Below are positions 1-6,565 of a stretch of 15,400 nt of DNA, piece by piece. The notes beneath the pieces are model-generated. The model saw only the letters and a list, made by a program, of their open reading frames with translations. It did no database searches and had not been told where the DNA came from. The position numbers and the translations under genes were made by a program. The first letter of the stretch is position 1, and each line of letters begins with the position of its first letter. Source of the DNA: an uncultured Actinoplanes sp. (GTDB taxonomy: Bacteria > Actinomycetota > Actinomycetes > Mycobacteriales > Micromonosporaceae); assembly GCA_934667465.1 (NCBI GenBank), contig CAKUMG010000040.1, positions 1-15,400 on the forward strand. The letters are read 5' to 3'.

Positions 1-531
1 GTTCGCGACCGTGTACGTCTTGGTCTGGAACCGCGCGGTGAACGCCTGCCCGGTCTGCGTGTCGACAGTGGTCCAGGTCTGGCCGTCGGCCGAGCCCTGC
101 AGCGTCCAGTCCCGCGGGTCCCGCTCGGGGGCGTCGTTCGCCGAGGTCAGTGCGTACGTCAACACGGTGGCCGGCTCGTCGAGCGTGTACTGCGCCCAGC
201 TGGTCGGGGTGTCGACCAGCCACTTCGACTCGGGGTTGTCGTCGTTGAGGTTGGCCACGCCCTCGCTGCTATTGGGCTGCGCGTTCGCGGTGATCCCGAC
301 GACGTGGTCGTGCAGGCTGCCCGGCAGGCCGTGGGTGATCAGGCCGTCGACGCCGCCGCTGCGGTCACCCTCGACGGTGTCGGTCCAGTCCGGCGGCGGG
401 TCGGCCGCCGCGAACGACGACGCGAACTTCGTGGTGGCGGCCGCCTGCGCGACGCCGCCGGGGATCACGGCGGCGGCCGCGGCCACCATACTCACGGACA
501 ACACTGCGACACTCCATCGTGGCCGATGCAT
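1..531 (-). CDS. Secreted glycosidase, probably GH92 alpha-mannosidase (N-terminal part)
   Basis: This is the first 177 codons of a gene that continues beyond the left edge. The start is the ATG at 531, with a GAGGAGA ribosome-binding site seven bases upstream. Residues 1-33 form a signal peptide: a short basic head (HRPR), a hydrophobic core and an Ala-rich end near AQAAA. The mature part opens with FASSF and a D-P-x-P-D-W motif, then a discoidin-like (F5/8 type C) beta-sandwich with SKWLVDTPTSWAQYTL, YALTSANDAPERDPRDWTLQ and GSADGQTWTTVDTQTGQAF. From family knowledge, this arrangement is typical of actinobacterial GH92 exo-alpha-mannosidases, whose catalytic domain would lie outside the window. 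The discoidin-like domain is seen directly; the GH92 assignment is inference from the characteristic N-terminus. Another glycosidase carrying the same carbohydrate-binding domain is possible. The LacI-family regulator nearby fits a sugar-catabolic context. Confidence 0.72.
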   Translation of the reverse strand, partial: MHRPRWSVAVLSVSMVAAAAAVIPGGVAQAAATTKFASSFAAADPPPDWTDTVEGDRSGGVDGLITHGLPGSLHDHVVGITANAQPNSSEGVANLNDDNPESKWLVDTPTSWAQYTLDEPATVLTYALTSANDAPERDPRDWTLQGSADGQTWTTVDTQTGQAFTARFQTKTYTVAN

Positions 532-639
532 GCGTCGTCTCCTCGGGGCTCGGAAACATCCGCGACACATCGTCAGCGTTAAGTGCATCAATAAGCAAGG
601 TCTTGACATATCGACTTTGACATCGCTGTCATACCGACC
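532..639 (-). promoter_or_regulatory. Upstream region of the GH92-like gene with repeated TGACA half-sites
   Basis: This interval is clearly more AT-rich than its surroundings. It holds TGACA at 604-608 and 618-622 and TGTCA at 627-631. The last two form a 14-bp inverted repeat (TGACA-N4-TGTCA), and the first lies 14 bp from the second in direct orientation. It should carry the promoter of the secreted glycosidase that starts at 531. I cannot pick a confident -10/-35 pair on the minus strand. Confidence 0.4.
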
Positions 640-954
640 CTACTGCTGCGCCCGGCGCTGCTGCTCGCCCAGCTCCACGAGGGCGGTGACCACCTTGTTC
701 GCGAGCTGGACCGACTCGTCGACGTACTTCAGCATCGCGCCCGGCTTCGCCTGCAGGGTCCGCACCCGCCCGAACGACGTGCCCTCCGCGAAGAACATCG
801 GCGGCGTCGGCCCGTTCTTCCGGATCTTGAAGAGCGTGATCAGGAACGCCCGTACGCCCGGCTCGGCCCCGGGCTCGAACGGGTCCGTCGTGCTCGCCGC
901 GCGCTGCCCCGTGAGATCGACGCCACGGCATGCGGGCTCGCTGCTGACCAGCAC
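640..954 (-). CDS. Hypothetical protein, possibly a remnant of a longer gene
   Basis: I do not recognise this ORF. From the TAG at 640-642 back to about 954, codon use is typical of the organism (nearly all G or C in third position), and the product looks like a real protein. It includes RAFLITLFKIRKN, MFFAEGTSFGRVR and KYVDESVQLANKVVTALVEL, ending in a helical QQRRAQQ tail. It has no signal peptide or membrane segment. Upstream of about 954 the frame stays open to 1107, but the translation becomes Arg- and Ser-rich and the codon use loses its bias. I therefore place the start at GTG 954, which has AGGA only a few bases upstream, giving about 104 residues. The weak start signal and abrupt loss of coding character make a 5'-truncated gene a real alternative. 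It lies 108 bp upstream of the glycosidase on the same strand. Confidence 0.4.
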   Translation of the reverse strand: MLVSSEPACRGVDLTGQRAASTTDPFEPGAEPGVRAFLITLFKIRKNGPTPPMFFAEGTSFGRVRTLQAKPGAMLKYVDESVQLANKVVTALVELGEQQRRAQQ

Positions 955-1255
955 GTTCCTCGACGCGGGGGCTCGACTGCAAGACCTTGGCCCCAGCCGT
1001 ACGGGCGACAGGCGCCGTACTAGCCGACGGCGCTCGCGGCTGTGTCGCCCAGCTTCGGCACTCCCGTACGACCGCTCGCGCTCCGGGCAGAACGACGGTT
1101 CGGGCAAACCCCCCGAGGGTGTGCTTCCCCCGGGTTATTTTTCGGCACAGAGCGCGAAATAACCGATCGGCTGGATTCGGGTGGCGCGGGGTGAGCCACG
1201 GTGGCCATCGATGTCATACTCTCTTCCTCCAACGCCTGAAGAAATCCGGAGCAGC
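955..1255. promoter_or_regulatory. Divergent intergenic region before the LacI-family gene
   Basis: No convincing gene is seen here. The region separates the minus-strand small ORF from the plus-strand regulator. An 8-bp perfect inverted repeat, GGTTATTT (1133-1140) and AAATAACC (1157-1164), with a 16-base loop stands out as AT-rich in a GC-rich setting. A TACTCT hexamer at 1217-1222 matches the TANNNT pattern of actinobacterial -10 elements and would start transcription about 27 bases before the ATG at 1256. Confidence 0.4.
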
Positions 1256-2299
1256 ATGTCCGCATCCCGGCCCGGCGACGAGGCCGTCGACGCGGCGGCC
1301 GGGCGCCAGCCCACGCTCACCCAGGTCGCGGCCTTGGCCGGGGTCAGCCTGAAGACCGCCTCGCGCGCCCTCAACGACGAGCCCAACGTCGCCGAGGCCA
1401 CCGGCCGCCGGGTGCGTGAGGCCGCGGACCGCCTCGGTTACCGGATCAACGGCATCGCCCGGGAGCTGCGCCGTGGCGCCACCTCCGCGCTGGTCGGGCT
1501 GATCAGCGGCGACCTGACGAACCCGTTCTACTCCGCCGTGGCCAGCGGCATCGAGCGCGAGCTGCGCCAGCACGGCCTGCAGCTGGTGACCGCCAACAAC
1601 GACGAGGACGCCGAGCTCGAGCGTTCCCTGGTCGAGGCGTTCCTGCAGCGGCGGGTGCGCGCCCTGCTCGTGGTGCCCAGTGCCGAGCATCACGACTATC
1701 TGGCGGTCGAGGGCAACCGCGGGGTGCCGTTCGTGTTCCTGGACCGGCCGCCGGACGGGCTCGTCGCCGACGCCGTGCTCATCGACAACGTGGGCGGGGC
1801 GCGGGCGGCGGCCGAGCATCTGCTCGCGGGCGGGCACCGGCGCGTCGCGCTCGTCGCCGACCTGGCGAGCAAGGTGCCGCAGCGGGGCCGGATCGAGGGG
1901 TTCAAGCAGGCCATGCGCGCGGCCGGCAACGACGACTGGCAGCCCTACCTGCGGACGGAGGTGCACGACGTGCGCCGGGCCGAGCAGGTGGTGCGCGAGC
2001 TGCTGGCGCTCGAGACGCCGCCGACGGCGCTGCTCACCACGAACAACCGCCTCACCACGGGCGCGCTGCGGGCCCTGCGCGACCGCCCGGACCCGCCGGC
2101 GCTGGTGGGCTTCGACGACTTCGACCTGGCCGACGTCATCGGCGCCACTGTCGTCGCGCACGACGCCGTCGCGATGGGGCGCGAGGCAGCCCGGCTGGCC
2201 CATGAGCGGATCAGCGGCTATCGCGGCCCCGCGCGTACGGTCGTCATCTCCACCACGGTCATCCCGCGCGGCAGCGGCGAACGCCCGCCGCGAGGGTGA
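1256..2299 (+). CDS. LacI-family transcriptional regulator
   Basis: A 347-residue DNA-binding regulator, the usual length for the family. The start chosen is ATG 1256 with GGAG four bases upstream; in-frame ATG 1211 would add 15 residues. Residues 20-41 (TLTQVAALAGV, then SLKTASRALN) are the helix-turn-helix, followed by the hinge helix RLGYRINGIARELRRG around 59-74. The rest is the periplasmic-binding-protein-like sensor domain: LVGLISGDLTNPFYS near 79-93, PFVFLDRPP, an AAEHLLAGGHRRVALVAD segment, LLTTNN and the conserved LVGFDDFDLADVIG. From family knowledge such proteins bind short palindromic operators and release them on binding a sugar or related ligand. No ligand can be read from the sequence. 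It is transcribed away from the GH92-like gene, so control of that gene is plausible but unproven. The recognition-helix residues Leu-Lys differ from those of CebR, so the CebR-type box near 8934 is probably not its target. Confidence 0.93.
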   Translation: MSASRPGDEAVDAAAGRQPTLTQVAALAGVSLKTASRALNDEPNVAEATGRRVREAADRLGYRINGIARELRRGATSALVGLISGDLTNPFYSAVASGIERELRQHGLQLVTANNDEDAELERSLVEAFLQRRVRALLVVPSAEHHDYLAVEGNRGVPFVFLDRPPDGLVADAVLIDNVGGARAAAEHLLAGGHRRVALVADLASKVPQRGRIEGFKQAMRAAGNDDWQPYLRTEVHDVRRAEQVVRELLALETPPTALLTTNNRLTTGALRALRDRPDPPALVGFDDFDLADVIGATVVAHDAVAMGREAARLAHERISGYRGPARTVVISTTVIPRGSGERPPRG

Positions 2300-2331
2300 A
2301 TCGCAGTTCGGGCACAGCCGGGTGAACTCAC

Positions 2332-2348
2332 CGGGCGGCCTCCGCCCG
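2332..2348 (+). terminator. GC-rich hairpin after the LacI gene
   Basis: CGGGCGG (2332-2338) and CCGCCCG (2342-2348) form a perfect 7-bp stem with a 3-base loop, 33 bases after the regulator's stop codon. There is no U-tract, which is common for actinobacterial terminators. It lies just upstream of a TAGAGT -10-like element, so it would separate the two transcription units. Confidence 0.45.
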
Positions 2349-2355
2349 CCTCCCC

Positions 2356-2361
2356 TAGAGT
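2356..2361 (+). promoter_or_regulatory. -10 element TAGAGT for the membrane protein / PolDom unit
   Basis: TAGAGT matches TANNNT. It sits seven bases before GTG 2369 and 51 bases before GTG 2413. No TTGAC-like -35 is visible at the usual distance. The spacing to GTG 2369 is that of a leaderless transcript. Confidence 0.45.
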
Positions 2362-2368
2362 GCTTGTG

Positions 2369-2416
2369 GTGAGCCTGGAGATGCTGGTCATGACCGCGGG
2401 AAAGGGCCTGCCGTGA
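2369..2416 (+). CDS. Possible leaderless 15-residue leader peptide
   Basis: A short frame starts at GTG 2369, exactly seven bases after the TAGAGT element. It encodes (M)SLEMLVMTAGKGLP, and its TGA (2414-2416) overlaps the GTG start of the next gene (2413-2415) as GTGA. That is the same coupling seen between real genes in this window. It may serve to couple translation into the small membrane protein rather than make a functional peptide. The frame is too short for codon statistics, so chance is possible. Confidence 0.28.
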   Translation: MSLEMLVMTAGKGLP

Positions 2417-2766
2417 CCCTCGAGATCGAGCGCCCGCTGCCCGCCGCCCGCCCTGTGCTGCGCCGGACCGAGCAGGAGGTGGCGGAGGACCGCCGCGCCG
2501 CCGTCCGCCGGTCCGAGGCGGCCCTGCACATCGCCGTCGTCACGCTCGCGTGGCTCGTTCTCGTGCCGTTCCTGCTCGGCTGGGGGGTGCTCGGCGCCGA
2601 ACGCTCGCCCGGGGCGATCGCCCTGGCCGCCCTGCTCGCGATCGTGCTGCCGTTCACGGGTGCCGTGCTCGCCACGCGTGCCGGGCTGTTCTTCACGGCC
2701 GGGTGCTATGCCGTGCTCACGCTGATCATGGTGGTGCCCGCCATCAGCATCGTCCGGGCGGGCTGA
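2413..2766 (+). CDS. Small three-helix membrane protein, function unknown
   Basis: I do not recognise a named family. The start is GTG 2413, preceded by AAAGGG six bases upstream. The 117 residues begin with a charged cytosolic segment (about 1-35, with RRTEQEVAEDRRAAVRRSE). Three hydrophobic helices follow: about 37-60 (LHIAVVTLAWLVLVPFLLGW), 66-88 (IALAALLAIVLPFTGAVLAT) and 92-114 (LFFTAGCYAVLTLIMVVPAI). It ends four bases before the polymerase-domain gene, so the two are almost certainly cotranscribed. Nothing in the sequence shows whether they work together. Confidence 0.75.
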   Translation: MTLEIERPLPAARPVLRRTEQEVAEDRRAAVRRSEAALHIAVVTLAWLVLVPFLLGWGVLGAERSPGAIALAALLAIVLPFTGAVLATRAGLFFTAGCYAVLTLIMVVPAISIVRAG

Positions 2767-2770
2767 GGCG

Positions 2771-3724
2771 GTGCCGGCCGCCAAGGAGGAGCGCGACGGC
2801 GTCCCGCTCACCAATCTGGACGAGGAGCTCTTCCCCGACGCCGGGGTCACCAAGCGGGAGCTGGTCGACTACCTCGACGCGATGCACGAGCGCATGGTCC
2901 CCGTGCTGCGCGACCGCCCGCTGTCGGTCATCCGCGTGCTCCGCGGCCAGGACAGGTTCATGCAGAAGAACCTCCCCAAATACACCCCCGACTTCATTCC
3001 CCGTACGGAGGTCTGGGCGGAGGCCTCGCACCGCAAGATCACCTATGCGCTGGGCAACGACCGGCGCACGCTGCTCTGGTTCGGCAACCAGCGCGCCGTC
3101 GAGTACCACCCGACGCTGATGACGATCGCCGACCCGGACCACCCGACCCACCTGATCATGGACCTCGATCCGCCGGAGGGTGGCGCCTTCGATCTGGCCG
3201 TCCGCGCGGCCCACCTGGTCCGCGACGCGCTCACCGCCGCGGGCCTCGCGGGCGCGGTCAAGACCAGCGGCTCCAAGGGCCTGCACATCTTCGTCCCCCT
3301 CGACGGCACCGACCGCACCGAGGACGTCGCCGCGGCCACCCGCGCGGTCGCCGTCCGCGCGGAACGCCTCGACCCCGATCTCGCGACGACGGCGTTCATC
3401 CGCGAGGACCGCCACGGCAAGGTCTTTCTCGACGCGACCCGCTCGGGCGGCGCCAGCGTCGCCGCGACCTACAGCCCGCGGGCACGGCCCGGCCTGCCCT
3501 GGGACCGGCTCGGCGAGATCTCTCCTGCCGACTTCACCGTACGCACGGCGCCCGCCCTCCTCGCCGCCGCCGACCCGTGGCAGGACACCATGCCCAGCCC
3601 GCAGCCCCTCCCCGCCGACCTCGTCGCGGAGGGCCACACCATCCCCGTCGCCCGCGTCGCCGCCATGCACGAGGGCAAACGCCGAGCCCGAGCCCGCCGC
3701 GCCGCCGACCCCACCCCCGACTGA
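2771..3724 (+). CDS. LigD-type polymerase (PolDom / primase-like) domain protein
   Basis: A 317-residue stand-alone member of the archaeo-eukaryotic-primase-like polymerase family found in bacterial LigD. From family knowledge, these enzymes add nucleotides (often ribonucleotides) at break ends and fill gaps during non-homologous end joining or related repair. Key motifs are visible: the metal-binding pair D131 and D133 in HLIMDLDPPEG; the nucleotide-binding KTSGSKGLHIFVPL with S168, K169 and H172; the third acidic residue D221 in KVFLDATRSGG; and the family signature YSPRARPGLP at 234-243. QKNLPKYTPDFI near 65-76 also matches the family. The GTG start at 2771 has GAGG just upstream and follows the membrane protein by four bases. 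The Arg/Ala tail after about 300 is low-complexity. No ligase domain, nuclease domain or Ku gene is in the window, so it resembles the separate PolD proteins of mycobacteria rather than full LigD. Confidence 0.92.
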   Translation: MPAAKEERDGVPLTNLDEELFPDAGVTKRELVDYLDAMHERMVPVLRDRPLSVIRVLRGQDRFMQKNLPKYTPDFIPRTEVWAEASHRKITYALGNDRRTLLWFGNQRAVEYHPTLMTIADPDHPTHLIMDLDPPEGGAFDLAVRAAHLVRDALTAAGLAGAVKTSGSKGLHIFVPLDGTDRTEDVAAATRAVAVRAERLDPDLATTAFIREDRHGKVFLDATRSGGASVAATYSPRARPGLPWDRLGEISPADFTVRTAPALLAAADPWQDTMPSPQPLPADLVAEGHTIPVARVAAMHEGKRRARARRAADPTPD

Positions 3725-3819
3725 CCAGCGCCCCAACCACCCGCACTCCGCCGCCCGCCCGCCCGCCCGGCCCGTCCGCCCGCCGCGCCGGGGCTTGCCG
3801 CGTCCGGGCGCCGGTGCGT
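3725..3819. other. Convergent intergenic gap, GC-rich
   Basis: Ninety-five bases lie between two converging genes. They contain a run of CCCG repeats around 3757-3775 and nothing that looks coding. Some GC-rich self-complementarity near 3795-3815 could act as a two-way terminator, but I see no clean stem. Confidence 0.3.
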
Positions 3820-5229
3820 TCAGGCCGGTTGGGATGTCGGGGCCGGGTGCGGGGTGGCCGGCAGGTCGTGGCGGCCGCGGAGGGGGCCGAGGAGCAGGAG
3901 GGCGCCGCTGACCGCGTACCCGATGGTCATGATCGTGAGGGCGCCGCGGACCCCGGCGAGCGAGGCGAGCGCGCCGGCCAGGACCGCGCCCAGGGGGATG
4001 GTGCCGAGGTTGACGAACTGCATGCCCGTGACGACGCGGCCCAGGATCTCGGGCGGGCAGTAGGCCTGGCGGAAGCTGCCCGCGAGCACGTTGCCCGCCA
4101 CCACGCCGAAGCCGACGCCGACCATGCCCGCGACGAAGGCGGCGAGCCCCGGGCCGGGCGTGGTCAGCGGGACGAGCAGCGACGCGACCCCGGCGGACAC
4201 CTTGCAGGCCACCAGCGTGCGCGCCGTCCCGAAGCGGCGGGAGAGTGCGGGGGCGGCGGCCGCGGCTCCCACGCCGCCCACGGAGGTGAGGGCGAGCAGC
4301 AGGCCGACGCCGGTGGTGCCGACGCCGACGTCGCGGACCAGGAAGACGATCGTCAGCGCGTTGAGGCCGGTCAGCCACAGGTTGGCCGAGGCACCGTGGA
4401 CGGTGAGGTTGCGCAGGTAGCGGTCGCGGGCGAGCCACCGCACACCGGTCGCGATCTCCCGCCCGATGCCCGGGGCCGGGCCGGCTGCCGGATCCGAGCC
4501 GGCCGGATCATGGCCGGCGGCCGGGGCGGGGTGGCGCTCCGGGCGGCGAATGCGCCACAGGAACACGGTCGAGACCAGGAAGCTGACGGCGTCGGCGACC
4601 AGGCCGGCCACCGCGGAGACCGCGCTCACCAGCGCACCGCCGATCGCGGGCCCGGCCACCTGTGCGGCGGACTCGGTGCCCTGCAGGAACGAGTTCGCCT
4701 CGACCAGCCGTCCCTTGTCGAACATCGCCGGCAGGTAGGCCGTCCACGCCACGGTGAAGAACACCGACGCCGCGCCGAGCAGCAGGGCGACGACGAGCAG
4801 GTGGGTCATCGTCAGCACGCCCAGCGCCGCGGCGACCGGCACGGTGACGACGACCGCGGCCGAGACCAGGTCGGCGGCGAGCATGACCGGCCGGCGCGCC
4901 ACCCGGTCGAGCCAGGCGCCGGCGGGCAGGCCGATCAGCAGCCACGGCAGCCAGGCCGCGGCGGTGAGCAGGCTGACCAGGAAGGCGCTCGCGTCGAGCA
5001 TCTGGACCGCGATCAGCGGCGTGGCGACCGCCGCGATCGACGTGCCGAGCTTGCTCACCGCCATCCCGGCCCACAACTGCCGGAAAGCGGGATCCCGCAG
5101 CACGCCACCCCGCGCCGGTCCGGCCCGGTCCAGGCCGCCGGCGCCACTTCGGCCGTCCGCGCCGCGCTCGCCGTCGGCAAGGCGCTCCCCGTCGGCGATG
5201 CTGTCGCGGGCGGTGCCGCGATCGGTCAC
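3820..5229 (-). CDS. Major facilitator superfamily exporter
   Basis: A 469-residue integral membrane transporter of the MFS drug/proton-antiporter type (MFS_3-like). The start is GTG 5229, which overlaps the TGA of the upstream ArsR-like gene (5228-5226) as GTGA, so translation is probably coupled. Residues 1-45 are a hydrophilic, low-complexity tail with a DGER repeat. The helical part starts at RDPAFRQLWAGMAVSKLGTSIA. The MFS motif A is seen in the loop GLPAGAWLDRVARRPVML (about 100-117). About 10-12 hydrophobic helices follow, with a Pro/Ala-rich central loop (RRPERHPAPAAGHDPAG) between the halves. The substrate cannot be read. Pairing with a downstream-coupled ArsR-like repressor suggests efflux induced by its own substrate; this is inference. 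Confidence 0.9.
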   Translation of the reverse strand: MTDRGTARDSIADGERLADGERGADGRSGAGGLDRAGPARGGVLRDPAFRQLWAGMAVSKLGTSIAAVATPLIAVQMLDASAFLVSLLTAAAWLPWLLIGLPAGAWLDRVARRPVMLAADLVSAAVVVTVPVAAALGVLTMTHLLVVALLLGAASVFFTVAWTAYLPAMFDKGRLVEANSFLQGTESAAQVAGPAIGGALVSAVSAVAGLVADAVSFLVSTVFLWRIRRPERHPAPAAGHDPAGSDPAAGPAPGIGREIATGVRWLARDRYLRNLTVHGASANLWLTGLNALTIVFLVRDVGVGTTGVGLLLALTSVGGVGAAAAAPALSRRFGTARTLVACKVSAGVASLLVPLTTPGPGLAAFVAGMVGVGFGVVAGNVLAGSFRQAYCPPEILGRVVTGMQFVNLGTIPLGAVLAGALASLAGVRGALTIMTIGYAVSGALLLLGPLRGRHDLPATPHPAPTSQPA

Positions 5230-5777
5230 GGGCGGGCCGGGAAGCCCCGCCCGATCACGAAGACCGGGGCGCGGTCGGGGCTCGGCGGCCGGTTCGTGTA
5301 GCGGTCGATCACCTCCTGGATCTCCCGGCCCAGGTCGGCCAGCTCCGCGGGGCTCAGCCGCAGGAATCCGTCGGTGGAGAAGGCGCTCGTCGTCCACGGT
5401 TCCTCCTTCGCTTCGGGGCTGCCCAGCCAGGCTGTCGTGAGTTCGACCTGGCGCTGGAGACCGATCGAGGCCGCGGCGTCGGCCGCCTCCTCGGCGCCGG
5501 TGTCGCCGGTGAAGTCGGCGACGGCCCAGCGGATGCTGCGGTCCGGCATCCGCCACCAGTGCTCCTTGCGGTTGCGGGCCAGGTCGGGGGCCTCCTCGAC
5601 GAGGCCGGCCGCGGCGAGCACCTTGAGGTGGTGGCTGATGTTGGCGACGGCCTGGCCGGTCGAGCGGGCGAGCATGCTCGGCATGGCCGCGCCGTCGACG
5701 CGCAGCAGGTCCAGCAGGCGCCGGCGGAGCGGGTGCGCGACGGCACGCAGCACGGCGGCGTCCTTGATCTCGGGCAT
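5226..5777 (-). CDS. ArsR-like winged-helix transcriptional regulator
   Basis: A 183-residue regulator. Residues 7-80 are a winged helix-turn-helix: LRAVAHPLRRRLLDLLRVDG, then STGQAVANISHHLKVLAAAGLVEEA, and the wing NRKEHWWRM. The His-His-Leu-Lys recognition helix is typical of the ArsR/HTH_20 group. No ArsR Cys metal-site motif is seen, so it probably senses an organic ligand through its C-terminal half (about 90-183), which has PWTTSAFSTDGFLRLSPAELADL. The ATG at 5777 follows a GGTGGGG ribosome-binding site. A TACTAT -10-like element (5797-5792) overlaps one arm of a 34-bp near-palindrome, which makes autorepression likely. The gene overlaps the MFS exporter by four bases, so regulator and exporter form one operon. 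Confidence 0.9.
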   Translation of the reverse strand: MPEIKDAAVLRAVAHPLRRRLLDLLRVDGAAMPSMLARSTGQAVANISHHLKVLAAAGLVEEAPDLARNRKEHWWRMPDRSIRWAVADFTGDTGAEEAADAAASIGLQRQVELTTAWLGSPEAKEEPWTTSAFSTDGFLRLSPAELADLGREIQEVIDRYTNRPPSPDRAPVFVIGRGFPARP

Positions 5778-5792
5778 GACCCCACCGTGTCA

Positions 5793-5826
5793 TAGTAAAG
5801 AAGTGTTGCGCAACAGCCCTTTACTA
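5793..5826. promoter_or_regulatory. 34-bp near-palindrome, probable operator of the ArsR-like regulator
   Basis: The outer arms TAGTAAAG (5793-5800) and CTTTACTA (5819-5826) are perfect complements. The inner 12 bp, TGTTGCGCAACA (5804-5815), is a perfect palindrome on the same centre (5809/5810). Fourteen of 17 base pairs match overall. On the minus strand the left arm overlaps the TACTAT -10-like element before the regulator, where a bound repressor would block transcription. The right arm includes the exonuclease stop codon (5824-5826), so a role as terminator of that gene is possible too. Confidence 0.6.
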
Positions 5827-6396
5827 AATGACCCACTCGACGATGTTGCAGAACAGGTCGGCCTGTTCGAGCGCGTCGTCCAGGGCGTGGTGCGAGTGCC
5901 GGCGATCGCCGAGCAGGTGCTCCGGCATCGACCGCTTGCTCACGCCACGGATCGGCCGGCCGGCCTTCTGGGCGAAGAGCGTCTTGATGTCCAGGTGGGC
6001 CGAGTGCCCGAAGGGTGAGCCGCCCGTGAAGCGCACTTGGTACCAGTACGTGAACATCCAGTCGAAGCCCAGCGGGTAGCCCACGAAGACGGGCCGGGCC
6101 GCGTGCCGCTCGGCGACCTCGGCCAGCCAGGCGACGTTCTCGGCCATCGCCACGGCCGGCGCGGCGCCCGTCCGGGCCAGCGACGCGCGATCCAGCCCGC
6201 TCACGGCCAGCGCCTGCGGCACGAAGTCCGGCGAGATCGGCCGCAGCTCGCGGTAGAACGTGGACGGTGCGAGCCGCGTGAACGTCGTCCCGTCGAACGT
6301 CGCCGCGGTGGCCATGCCGAGGGACAGCATCGAATAGGGGCCGGGGATCGGGCCGTCGGCCTCGATGTCGGTGGAGACGTACAGGTCGACGGGCAC
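5824..6396 (-). CDS. DEDDh 3'-5' exonuclease (RNase T / DnaQ-like fold)
   Basis: A 190-residue exonuclease domain protein. The DEDDh residues are visible: D10 and E12 in YVSTDIEADG (Exo I), D112 in GYPLGFDWMF (Exo II), and H169 with D174 in HSHHALDDALEQADLF (Exo III). From family knowledge, two metal ions held by these residues hydrolyse DNA or RNA from the 3' end. The protein has only the nuclease domain, so the substrate is open. The start is GTG 6396. A TAAGAT hexamer (6408-6403, minus strand) lies six bases upstream with no room for a ribosome-binding site, suggesting a leaderless mRNA. It reads toward the ArsR/MFS pair but is separated from it by the palindrome. Confidence 0.9.
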   Translation of the reverse strand: MPVDLYVSTDIEADGPIPGPYSMLSLGMATAATFDGTTFTRLAPSTFYRELRPISPDFVPQALAVSGLDRASLARTGAAPAVAMAENVAWLAEVAERHAARPVFVGYPLGFDWMFTYWYQVRFTGGSPFGHSAHLDIKTLFAQKAGRPIRGVSKRSMPEHLLGDRRHSHHALDDALEQADLFCNIVEWVI

Positions 6397-6402
6397 CGAC
6401 GG

Positions 6403-6408
6403 ATCTTA
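6403..6408 (-). promoter_or_regulatory. -10 element TAAGAT of the exonuclease gene
   Basis: Read on the minus strand, TAAGAT matches TANNNT and ends six bases before GTG 6396, the spacing expected when transcription starts at the first base of the start codon. No clear -35 hexamer is seen. Confidence 0.5.
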
Positions 6409-6425
6409 GGGGGCGGGGCGGGCCG

Positions 6426-6503
6426 GTGGCGTCCCCGGACCGGGTGACGCCACACTCCGATAAGCGCAACACAAACCCGGCACAGGTGACGCACAGTAGC
6501 GTC
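6426..6503. promoter_or_regulatory. Two paired inverted repeats of GACGC/GCGTC between divergent genes
   Basis: GTGGCGTC (6426-6433) and GACGCCAC (6446-6453) form a perfect 8-bp inverted repeat. A second pair, GACGC (6488-6492) and GCGTC (6499-6503), follows. The octamer GGTGACGC occurs at both 6443-6450 and 6485-6492, 42 bp apart. The second pair overlaps a TAGCGT -10-like element (6497-6502) for the plus-strand dioxygenase-like gene. This has the form of a two-site operator for an unidentified regulator. Confidence 0.42.
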
Positions 6504-6565
6504 CCGTTGGCTGGAGGCATCCGGAAGCAACACGGCGGCCGGTGACGAGGAGGGGGTGACTCGCG

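Noticed and set aside
11..1162. Plus-strand open frame opposite the GH92-like gene
   Set aside because: The minus strand encodes a signal peptide and discoidin-like domain with a good ribosome-binding site; the plus frame has no family character.
1256..2299. Idea that the LacI-family regulator here is the CebR that binds 8934-8947
   Set aside because: Its recognition helix has Leu-Lys where CebR-type proteins have other residues, it lies 6.6 kb away, and no cellobiose genes adjoin it.
3577..5301. Long plus-strand open frame opposite the MFS exporter
   Set aside because: It is a shadow of the exporter gene: very high Arg/Gly/Ala content, no domain, and the minus-strand frame carries clear MFS motifs.
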